A DNA stretch of 64,000 bases from Straminergon stramineum. Its lineage: Eukaryota > Streptophyta > Bryopsida > Hypnales > Calliergonaceae. The notes under the pieces were generated by a model, which did not search any database, had not been told where the DNA came from, and saw nothing but the letters and a program-made list of their open reading frames with translations. The stretch is taken from NCBI GenBank assembly GCA_963920665.1, contig OY987272.1:15753001-15817000 (forward strand), in the 5' to 3' direction. Of the stretch, positions 11,986 to 22,245 are shown piece after piece (within the stretch, counting starts at the first letter, position 1; each line of letters starts with the position of its first letter). Both the position numbers and the translations under genes were made by a program.

Positions 11986-12225
11986 CAGGGTTGTCATATC
12001 GGACGGGTCAGGGTCACCGGACGCCCCGGACGGACTAGACCGGACGGCCGGACGGTCTGGACCGATCGGACGGCTTCAATTTTTCAAAGTTGTGGAATTT
12101 TTTTGAATGACACGTCACTTCGGACACCTAGATCCAGGGCTTGGACGTCATGTGAGGGCGTGGACTTCAGCATCAGCGTCAGGGCGCGGACTCCTTCAAG
12201 CAAGGCGTGGACGGGAAATGGTGGA
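11986..12225. repeat. Left end of the hAT element: terminal repeat and subterminal motifs
   Basis: After the terminal CAGGGTTGTCATA come six copies of CGGACG within 11,999-12,075. Four copies of an AGGGCG(C/T)GGAC-like motif follow in forward orientation, between about 12,134 and 12,220. hAT transposases bind short repeats just inside the terminal repeats; these clusters are the obvious candidates, but binding is inferred. Confidence 0.75.
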
Positions 12226-12616
12226 TTTTACTTATGTGTTCTCCAATATATGTATATATATATAAATTTATTTTTTGAACAAATGGGAGACCCCACTGCA
12301 TTAAAAAGAACTAGTAACTACAATATATTTTACATGATTGCACTCACCAATGTTTCCAACATGCCCGTCAAATACAAAAATACAGAAAAGAAATATTAGT
12401 AGGCTGCAATGTTTGTGATAACCAAAATTGTTTATAAAATTCATGCATTGCAAAGTACAATAACAATACAATGAATCTATACTTCCAAAATATGCTCACT
12501 TTCTCATAGGTTATCTAAGACATTCCTTTGGCTTCTCGTCCATCTTTCTTCCAATTGCTACAATTCTCTTCAACTCTTAAAGACTCAAGATCTACCATCG
12601 ATGCAACTCAATAACC
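12226..12616. other. 3' flank of the transposase gene
   Basis: AT-rich sequence between the subterminal repeats and the end of the transposase frame, with a short TATATA run at about 12,248-12,262. It should contain the transposase 3' UTR and polyadenylation site, but I could not fix a signal. No other gene is visible. Confidence 0.4.
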
Positions 12617-15600
12617 TCAATTATTCAAACGACTCGACCTACGAACTTCTTGGGCACTTGGATCCGCTACATTAGCATCTCGAACAACAACATCATCATC
12701 CTCTGGTGCCTCATCATTCGCATCTTCGTTGCTATCATATTCATCTTCTGCTTCACCGCTGTCCGTGGTCCAATGTCCCTCAACTTTCGAGTTTTCATTT
12801 CGAAGTTCTATTGTAGTTTGACCTTGACTACGTTTGCGCTTGAACCTCTTATGTCGTTGTGCGTTGGGGTCTTCTGCATCAGAATTTATAGTGGGTCCAC
12901 CTGGAATTGTTGGAACAACAAATGCCGGGGTTGACCCACTAGGTCCTGGTACGTATGTACTTAGGAACGGTTCTATCACCCTATTTGGATCTCTTGCCCC
13001 AATTCCAAGGAGTAGATGATTAGTAGGCCTTGATGATGATGCTTCTCCAATATGTTGACCTTCTCTTCGTCTATGGCCTCTACTTCCTCCACGGCCTCCA
13101 GCCCTTCCACGGCCTTTCGTTTGTCCACGGCCTTGTTGATATTGACCTAGTTCATGACGAATGGGGGGCCGAGGGGCCATAGGTGGTCTACCACCAATAG
13201 TACCACATGAAACGCTTTGCAGAGTCAAATCAACATTCCCCAGAGAGCCTAACCCTACTGGAGAAGGTCTTCAAATGGCATTGGAATTTGTTACTGAAGA
13301 AAGGTCTATGGAATGTGGTGTTTGTATACCTTGATCAGAAATAGTAGGATGGCCCTCAACTATAGCGGGTACACGGGCAAGGTCTTCTGGTGGTTCTACA
13401 AATGCAAAAACATCATTAGGGTCCACATGCTCTGGATCAAAAGGCCTTCTCACATTACCAGTTGGTTGGTTTCTTGCAATAGGGCGTGCCACTCTTGCAT
13501 TTCTAACGTTTCTATCATGATGTCCTTGAATAGCTCTAATGTTTCGAGTTGATGGCCCCACTCCTATAGGCCTTGTATTGCCATCTCGATTGTGAGAAGA
13601 TCCTCCACGGTTTGGATTTGCATTCTTCCCCTTGTTTACGTCGCCATCTTCATTTCCACCGCCATTTCCTGGAGGGAGGTTGTCATCATCGTCGTTGTTG
13701 TTATGGGAAATACCATCATCGACGTTATCGTCATTTGGATTGTTGGTCTCTAAAGAAGACAACAAAGCGGGGACTTCAATGATCCCTTCATTTTGAGGAA
13801 GTGGAGGTGAAGGACTGCGACGTGGATTGGGTGGAATGGGTGGCCCCCAAGGACCCCAATGACCATTAAGGAATTCCTCCTCTCCATCGTCAGCATCTCC
13901 GTAGTAGTTCCTTGCTTCCTCGAGGTGATCAGCTCCTCGCCTCCAAAGATCTGGGTTTGCCGGATACTCTTGAGGTGCTACGTAGGCTTCTCCATCAACC
14001 TCTTCTTCTTCCTTTGCTTGCATTGCGTCGAATTCCCGATTGCGTTCATTCGTTGGGAGCGGACCAAGGGCATCTGGATCGGAATCCTCCGAGTACATAT
14101 TTGCATCATACCAACGAACTGGATCGGCTCCTGGTCGCTGTCGAAGTACACGGCTATTGGTATAAATATATACCAATGACTTTGCCTTTTCGGGGGCTAA
14201 TCGATTTCGGACCTTATTGTGAACAAAGGAATACATACTCCAATTCCTTTCACAAGAGCTAGCAGAACATGTGAGGGATAAAAGACGCACAGCAATTTTT
14301 GAAAGAGCTCGATCTCCAACCCTGTGCCACCGTTGGTGGGGAAGCATTTGTGTTACACGGATGTTGGGTGTCATAGCTGGACTGTACGGTCCACTACCCT
14401 CCTCAAATTCTGTTAATTCCGCCAATACATCATCGAAATTCACACCCACTGAATCTGCCATCTTGCGGATGACTCTATACAATGCACGTAGGGTAGTTCC
14501 ATCCACCCTGAGCGCCACATTATCCAAGAGATATGGATTCAAAAGGGCCGCAGCGTAGTGTGTATCTTCAAAAACCATGTTCCATCTTTCATTGAAAGAT
14601 GCTTCCAAAATGACTGCTATGTCATCACGTAAGTTGAAAGGTGGTTCTCTTAAAGAATACACGTGCCCTCACAAATTGTGCATTACGAGCCACGCCCGAC
14701 CCATGGCTGGTTCTCGTCCATCAAACACACGCAAAGCCTTCAATACGTCTTCAGTCATGTACACGTAATTCACACATCGTTGCCAGAAAGCCACATCTTG
14801 AATGGTTCTTTTGACATTACGTGAAGCGGTAGCTGCCTGCGATCCATTTTGTTCGTTCCGTAGGGTATCAAAGTAATTTAGAACACGCGGGTGGTTATTT
14901 AACCGCTCCAAGACTCCTCTGAGTTTCACCAGTCGCTGCAACATGAGGAAATTACAAGCAAAGCGGGTTTCACTAGGCACTACGAGTTGCAGATTCGGAC
15001 TCAACTCACGAAAAACCGACATGGTTGCATGATGGTTTCGAATGTATTGGCACAATCTTTTTGCCCTGGCAATTAAATCCGAAAATTCCTGGATTTTGGC
15101 CCAATCTTCCAACATGAGATCCAGTGCATGTGCCATGCAACCTTGCGCAAAAATGTGCGGATATGTTCGAGTGATGTCTTGCAATGCCCCAAGTATGTTT
15201 GTTGCATTATCTATGCACACTTGTGTCACATATTTGGGATCCACCTTCTCAATGTACACTTTCATTTGGTCCGCTATGTAGTGCATTGTTTTCTTTTGCG
15301 AGGTAGTATCAATTGACCCCAAAAATACATCACCTGCAGGGCATGACATCATCGCATTCATGAAGGGCCTCCGATTGACATCATCCCAACCATCGGTGCA
15401 TATCAACACCCCATAGTGCTTGACAGCAAATCCAACCTTCTCTTGAATCTGCTTCTCAATTTGCAACCTCCTCGGTTCAATTAAATTAGTCCTGAACTGA
15501 TGGTAAGAAGGTGGACTATATTCAAACCTTGCCTGTGAGGTTGCCTTTACAGCCTCAATGAAGGCTGGATGCCTTGCCACATTAAATGGCACATTCGCTT

Positions 15601-16123
15601 CATAGAAAAAACTTGCCCACTTCTCATCCAACTCCTTCTTCTTTGCAATGTTGAATGCGTCCGCCATGCGCTGCTGACGTAGTGATCCAGATCTCGTAGA
15701 ATTCGATCCAACAAGACTATATGACGTTTGTAGAATATCATTTCCTTCTGAAACGTTTGCCCTTTCTTCCACTCTCCCACCATTGATCCCACCCGTCACC
15801 TCATTTTCAGTAGCTTCACTTGAACTTGCACGAGCAGTTGCTCTAGATGGCGCACTTTGAATTGGTTCTCCCTCATACATGTCCTCGACATCCATTCGTA
15901 GCGGGACAAAACCTGTACAATTGGCAAATCTATGTCGCACATGATGAGGCATACTTCGACAAATTGACCTCTCCGATTTTGAGCCATATCCGAAATGTGC
16001 AAAAGCACACTCACGTTTGTAATTGAAGGTCCCAACACAGAAAACACAAGTCACCTTAATCCCATTCTCCGTAAAGTTCAGCCATGGTTCCCATTCCTTG
16101 GTCTGCTTCCTTTGACTTGCCAT
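12617..16123 (-). pseudogene. hAT transposase with two in-frame TGA stops
   Basis: One reading frame runs from an ATG at 16,123 (MASQRKQTKEW) to 12,617, about 1,168 codons, interrupted only by TGA at 14,669-14,671 and TGA at 13,271-13,273. In order it has a BED-like zinc finger near residues 12-75 (VTCVFC, later AFAHF and HHVRHRF) and a DUF659/hAT catalytic region. There, CTDGWDD and VCIDNATN supply the two aspartates and CMAHALDLML the conserved C-x2-H. It ends with a hAT dimerisation region (LLSLTCSASSCERNWSMYSF), whose ERNW supplies the glutamate, then an acidic Asn/Gly-rich tail and an RGG-rich, basic C-terminus (RGRAGGRGG, KRFKRKRS). The first TGA falls between the catalytic core and the dimerisation domain. 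Both could come from CGA to TGA changes, common in methylated transposons. It would cut and join the element ends. The ATG at 16,123 was chosen because upstream codons lack a conserved feature. Confidence 0.88.
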
Positions 16124-16382
16124 TGCGTTCAACCGTTCACAAATAATTTCAAATGTCTTCCTCCTCCTTCGTATTGAAGTTAAAAAGATCGTAGATATAC
16201 CGAACAAAGTATCAGTAACAGCAGTTAGCGCTAATCCATTGCTTGAACTGATTTTGACATCACCTCAGCAGCAAACTAGGGCCATCTGCCACCCAAGTAG
16301 ACTCACAAGGAGCTCAAAATGAATTGAAGTCTAAGAGATAGAGGCCAGGTGACAAATGTGGGGAATGCCGGGTCTTCCTTTT

Positions 16383-16392
16383 CTTTATATAC
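16383..16392 (-). promoter_or_regulatory. TATA box of the hAT transposase gene
   Basis: The minus strand reads GTATATAAAG about 260 bases before the ATG, directly next to the GC-rich AGGGCG-type repeat cluster that begins at about 16,400. The RING and kinase genes of the same element have the same TATATAAAG core beside the same kind of repeats. Confidence 0.55.
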
Positions 16393-16399
16393 TTAGGGA

Positions 16400-16765
16400 A
16401 TGCAGGGGCGTGGACTTCACCGATGTGCGTGGCAGCAGGGCGCGGACGTCTTCATTCCCAAAGTGTAGGGCGGGGACGCACACTTCAATCCCTGGCATCA
16501 GGGCGCGAATAGGAAGGTAGGGCGGGGACTTGAAGTTAGGGCGCGGACTCCAGGGCGCGGACTTGAAGTCAGGGCGCGGACTCTAGGGCGCGGACTTGAA
16601 GTCAGGGCGCGGACTCCAGGGCGGACAATTCACAGAGGCGGAAGAACTTGAGAGAGCGCAGCTGAATCACAGACTCCATAGTGTGGATTTGAAGTTAGGG
16701 CACGGACTTGAAGCCAGGGCGTGGACGTGCTCGTCTAGCACAGGAGGCAGGACTTTGAAATGCGC
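16400..16765 (+). repeat. AGGGCGCGGACT repeat cluster upstream of the transposase
   Basis: A run of units close to AGGGCGCGGACTTGAAGTC, often alternating with AGGGCGCGGACTCC, at spacings near 20 bases. GC content is far above the surrounding DNA. The units point toward the right on the plus strand, as in the left subterminal region. Confidence 0.85.
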
Positions 16766-16959
16766 TTGGGCTTTGACATTCTTCAGTCCCTCCTTTTTTT
16801 GGAGCGGGGGAACCATTAATTATAGCCTCAACAACTTGTTTTGGATTCCGACAAGGCAATGAAAGCAAGATGCCAAATAAAGAACTCCATTGACTAAGAT
16901 TTGGAAGAAACTTCATGGAAGAGCATGTCCCCTTCATTGTGATGAAAGATGTTAGCAAA

Positions 16960-18000
16960 GCTCTCCCATCCCAACTCTATGCCATTCATTTGCGTTTGGA
17001 TCATTCTCTCTCACATATTTTTGGCTTCATTCTTGAAACTCTCACATTCCAACTTATACTAATTTTTTTCTTTTGGTTGAATCATTCTTTCTTCTATTTT
17101 GTTCCTAAAACACTCCCATCCCAACTCAAAGCCAAATGTTCATTTTTTGTTCCATCATTCCTTTCCCTATTTTTTTGAATCATTCCTAAAACTCTCCCAT
17201 CCCAATTCATTGTTCTTTTTTTTATTTGTTGAATCATCTCCTTTTCTATTTTGTTTTGCTTCATTATTTAGCAAGACTCTTTTCTAGTTTTCTTCCAACT
17301 CCATGCCGATCTTGATTTGTTGAATCATTCCCTTTCCTATTTCATTTTTGCTTATTTCCTAAAGTTCTCCCACCCCAATTCAAAGCCATTAATTTTTTGT
17401 TCCACCATTCCCTTTCCTATTTTTTTTGGCTTTGGATTCCTAAACACTTCCATGCCATTTTGGGGGGGTGGATTAATTCCCTTTCCTATTTTATTTGTTT
17501 CATTAGGAAAGTTGTTCCATCCCAAGTTATACAAAAACTAAATGGCATTATTATTCCCATCCTAGTTTTTTTGGGCTTGATTAGCAAAATTGCTCCATTT
17601 CAACCCAAGACCCAACTCCCCCGAGGCCATTGAAATGATTTAATTTTTGTATTCCCTAAACCCTTTCTAATTTTTTTTGGTTTCATTTGCAAGATTATTC
17701 TATCCCAACTCAATGCCATTTATTTTTTGGTATATCATTTACTTACTAATTTTTTGTGGGCTTCATTTGCAACATTATCCCATGCCATCCCAATGCCCTT
17801 TATTTTTTGTATATCATTCCCTCCCTAGTTTTTTTTGGCTTGATTAGCAAAATTGTTCCATCCCACCTCAATGCACTTTATTTTTCGTATATCATTCACT
17901 CCCTATTTTTTTTGGCTTGATTAGCAAAACTCTTACATTCCAACTCAAGGCCATTTAGTTTTGTGGTATCCCAACTCAATGATAAATTATTTTTACGATA
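16960..18000. repeat. CT-rich degenerate tandem array, copy A
   Basis: A unit of very roughly 65-75 bases repeats with many small changes: CCCTTTCCTATTTTTTT, then GGCTTCATT-like, then AAACTCTCCCATCCCAACTC, then AATGCCATTT. No protein is credible: the small ORFs inside are repeat-derived. It follows the GC-rich cluster and the block at 16,619-16,940, and the same order recurs in copy B at 19,749-22,020. Confidence 0.7.
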
Positions 18001-19448
18001 TCAAATTGAAGTCTTTCCATTCTCTTTGCATGTCATATACACAAAGTAGGTAAGAAAAAAAATTGAGGATAAAGGCTATCATATGCATTAGAAAAACAAC
18101 ATTGGCAATCAACACCTTGCATTAAATCTCTAGGGTCACTCCATCCCAACTCCATTCCAACTCAATGATAAATTTTATTACAATACATTTCCATTCTCTT
18201 CACATGTCATAAAAAAATAGATAATAAAAAAATATGAAGTTAAAGGCCATCACATGCATTAGAAAATCAAGAATGACAATGGATACTTTGCATTAAATCT
18301 TGAGTAGAAAAATTTAACCCATTTGTTTATGGTACATGGGGCAAAAGACTCTTTCATAAAAAGGAAAATAGTTAAAAAAAAATTCCTATCCATTTAGGTC
18401 CCAACTTTGTATAAAATAGAATTGTAGGGCCTTACATCGGATCCTACCCTTGGATTCCCTGCTTGCCTCAAATTTTCTTCCTTGGATTTCTTTCTCCCCG
18501 TTTTTCTTTGCTAGAATTATATTTTAGCAAAAAATCAAATTCAAGTATTTGTGTTTGGGATTTAGGCCCTTAGGCTCAAACATTGTAACTTGTAACTAAA
18601 GTTTTGAATCATACCGAAATTAAATTTATGAAAGTTTGGATGACCCCATCCCTCGTTATGGGCATTGAATTTCAAAGCACTTACATTTGAAGTCAATGCT
18701 ATTTTGGGGGGTTGGATAACTTGGAAGGGAACCATTTCTAAGAAAATAGCTACAAGGGATGGTTTTTGAATGGAAGCTCAGATCTTCCATTCTTTTGGAT
18801 TCACGTGAAGGGACTAATATTTGAAAATGCTTGGTATAAGGGTTTTTGGAATAATTGATAGAATGAATTTTATTAATGAACCCATAGGTTTTATTTCTTC
18901 AAATCCATCATTCATAATAAAAGATTCAATTTGAGGCATATTAACTAAAAGAAATTTATTTCGGAAACGAGAAATTACAAGTTACATTTTCTTCTAAATA
19001 TAAAGGGATTGTTTGCTTTTGCTCATATCTCTTCATTGTCTAGCCTTTGTGGCTTGTCCTTTTGTGTATTTTTTTTTATGCAATGGTTCTTTCCATTTGT
19101 TAAAAAAACAAAAAAAATGTAAAGGGATTCAAGTTTTTTTTATTACCTGGCAGTTGGTACAAGGGACTATTGCTTAATTGAACGTACAAGTTAAATTGAA
19201 GTAGAATGATTGTGAATGCCAATCCATGATTACGAATCATTGGTACAAGAAATTGATTTTCACATGAACTTACAAGTTATATTGATTTGAATGCATGAGA
19301 AGGGTTCTTTTCTAAAGGTAATTGCTACATCTATTTGTTATTTAATTCAACCCTAAGCCATTAACTCAAAGCATAAACCCTAAACCCTGCACTCTTGAAA
19401 CCCTTGGTCAAAATAATTCAAGAAGTTGGAGGGTGGAACTTCACTGCG
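18001..19448. other. AT-rich interior of the hAT element, no gene seen
   Basis: A pair of related segments (about 18,000-18,120 and 18,170-18,300, both with GCATTAAATCT near their ends) marks a small local duplication. Otherwise I find no long frame, RNA gene or defined repeat. Confidence 0.5.
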
Positions 19449-20035
19449 ATGGCGCTACTCAAGGCGTGGATGTCATCATAAGGCGGGGACTGAAGGGCGA
19501 GGACTCCACAGTGAAACTCCACTACATAAATGTAGGTGCGCACATGGGGATGCACTAGGCATGGGATCCCTCCTTCTTCCTATTTAATGGTCTTGGAAGA
19601 TGGTGTCCCCCCTTTTCATGGAAAGAGGGAAACATTAAATGCTGTCACACCTTTCTTTAGAGTCCTCATATTCATGGAGAGACAAGAATGCTTTCTCTCA
19701 CAAATGTTTTTGCTGAATGGGCTGTGTCAGGGCGCGGACGCAGGGCGCGGACTTCAGGGCGGACAATTCACAGAGGCGGAGGAACTTAAGAGAGCGCAGC
19801 TGAATCACAGACTCCATAGTGTGGATTTGAAGTTAGGGCGCGGACTCCAGGGCGCAGACTTGAAGTCAGGGCGCGGACTTCATGGCGCGGACTTGAAGCC
19901 AGGGTGCGGACTCCAGGGCGCGGACTTGAAGTCAGGGCGCGGACTTCAGGGCGCAGACTTGAATCCAGGGCGCGGACTTGAATCCAGGGCGTAGACTCTA
20001 GGGCGTGGACGTGCTCGTTCAGCATAGGAGGCAGG
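19449..20035 (+). repeat. Second AGGGCGCGGACT repeat cluster
   Basis: Weaker units occur at 19,457-19,510 (AAGGCGTGGA, AAGGCGGGGACT, GGGCGAGGACT). A dense array follows at 19,729-20,030, made of AGGGCGCGGACTTGAAGTC-like and AGGGCGCGGACTCC-like units. From 19,749 to 20,225 the sequence is a close direct copy of 16,619-16,940, expanded by extra units. The apparent ORF across it (19,536-19,994) is a translation of the repeat. Confidence 0.85.
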
Positions 20036-20449
20036 ACTTTGAAATGCGCTTGGGCTTTGACATTCTTCAGTCCCTCCTTTTTTTGGAGTGGGGGAACCAT
20101 TAATTATAGCCTCAACAACTTGTTTTCGATTCCGACAAGGCAATGAAAGCAAGATGCCAAATAAAGAGCTCCATTGACTAAGATTTGGAAGAAACTTCAT
20201 GGAAGAGTATGTCCCCTTCATTGTGGTGGGAAATGTTTTTCCTTACTTCTTGCAACACTTCAAACTACTTTGAACCAACAAATAGTTTAGGGTGTAAAAA
20301 AAAGACTCTAAATTCTAAAGTGTTTAGGACACTTTGAGGAAATATTTAGGAAATGTTTTGGAAATGTAGTGTACTAGATAAAAGGGTAAAACCTCATTTT
20401 GTTTAAAATGAAAGAAATAGTAGGGGGTTAAAAAAAATTCTAGGCCTTC

Positions 20450-22020
20450 AATACGTCACTTGAATTTTTAATTCCATCGTTCCCTTTCCTATCTTGGGGG
20501 GCTTCATTCCTAAAACTCTTCCATCCCACCTCAATGCCATTAATATTTTTGTAAATCATTCAATTTTCTTTTTGGCTTCATGAACTCTTTAAACACTTCT
20601 ATTTCAACTATTTGCCCTCTGTTTTTTGTTCCACCATTTCTTTCTTCATTAATTCCTAAAACTCTTTTATTCCAACTCCATGCCAATATTTATTTGTTGC
20701 GTCATTTCCTTTCCTATTTTTTTTGCTTTCCATTTTTTTCCCTTCATTTATTCCTGAAACTCTTTTATTCCAACTTTAAGCAAGCTTTTTTTTATTCCAT
20801 CATTCCCTTTCCTATTTTTTTTACTCATTAGCAAAATTCTTCCATCCCAACTCAATAATAAATGTTTTTTATGGTACCAAATTGGAGTCTTTCCATTCAC
20901 TTCCCATTTCTCATATGAAGAAATAGGTAATCAATAATAAGATTTGTTTCATATCTCTTTCACATTTGTTTGCTTTTATTAACATTTAAAATGCACTTAC
21001 ATTCCAATGGAATGACATTTATTTCCCTTCCCTAGTTTTCGTCATTGATTGGAAATGAATCCTACTCCAATTCAATGACATTTAATTTCATTCCCTAAAT
21101 GTTTTTATCATTAAATCCTATTCCAATTCAATGACATTACATTTCTTCACCTAATTTTTTTATCATTGAATATTTGAATCCTATTTCAACTCAATGACAT
21201 TTCATTTCCTTACCTAAATTTTATCCCCATTGAATCCTAATCCAATTCAATGACATTTCATTTTTCTCATTAACTTTTTTATTTATTAAATCCTATTCTA
21301 ACTCAAAGACATTTTACTTCCTTCCCTAATTTAAAGTTTTCAATTTTATTTTGTAGTCATTTTTTGGTAACCATTTTATTGGATATGTACCTATTTCCAT
21401 CCCAATTTAATGATTCCCATTTACCTTTCCCAATTTTGGGTGCTTCGGATAACAATACACTTCCATGCCATTTTTTTGGTAGGATTCATTCCCTTTCTGA
21501 TTTTTTTTGCTTGATTAGCAAAATTGTTTCATCCCAAGTCATACAAAAACTAAATGGCGTTATTATTCTCTTCCTAAATTATTTCCAACTCAATGCCATT
21601 TTTTTTTCATTGATCATTCCCTTCCTAATTTTTTTGTGCTTGATTAGCAAATTGCTCCATTTCAACCCAAGTGCATTTAATTTTTGTATTCCCTAAACCC
21701 ATTCTATTTTGGGGGGGCTTGATTTGGAAGATCATTTTATCCCAACTCAATGCCATTTATTTTTTGGTATATCATTCTTTCCCTATTTTTTTGCTTTTCT
21801 CCATCATTCCTTTGCCTATTTCAGTATTTTGCAATTAAATATGTACCTATTACCATCCCATTTTTGGGGGGGTTCCATCATTCCTTATTTCCTTTGCATT
21901 AATGACATTTCAAAAGTGTTTTTTTCCTATTAAATGACATTTGTGGTCCTTCCCTAATTTTATTCATTGATTGGAAATTGGGAATGAATTTTACTCCATT
22001 TCAATGACATTTCATTTCAT
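20450..22020. repeat. CT-rich degenerate tandem array, copy B
   Basis: Same unit type as at 16,960-18,000. The two arrays share specific landmarks, for example ATACAAAAACTAAATGGC at about 17,530 and 21,541, so they derive from one large duplication rather than separate growth. From 20,980 to 21,310 the unit changes to a shorter form, TTCAATGACATTTCATTTC. Confidence 0.7.
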
Positions 22021-22245
22021 GGTATAAATAATTTTAATACGTATGAAGTCGACAAGTCGTTTCAAATGGGTATGTGCAAAAAATAAACGAAGTCAATTTG
22101 GGCAAAACCATTCAAAACAAAATCATATATATTTCATATGCATAGTGTAATATAAAGTAGGAAAGTATATAAGCCTATATAATGCTAGGAAAGTAAGTCT
22201 TCTAAGAAAACCTAAGCTCACTAGCTAGAACACTCTAAACTATAC

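Noticed and set aside
12617..14671. In-frame TGA codons as programmed recoding or selenocysteine
   Set aside because: Land plants lack selenocysteine insertion, and single-base decay of a methylated transposon is simpler.
19536..19994. 152-codon plus-strand frame
   Set aside because: Most of it is a translation of the AGGGCGCGGACT tandem repeat (repeated GRGLQGADLK-like units); no coding support outside the array.
20580..21933. Several 70-110 codon frames rich in Phe, Leu, Ser and Pro
   Set aside because: They are read from the CT-rich tandem array and change with each repeat unit.
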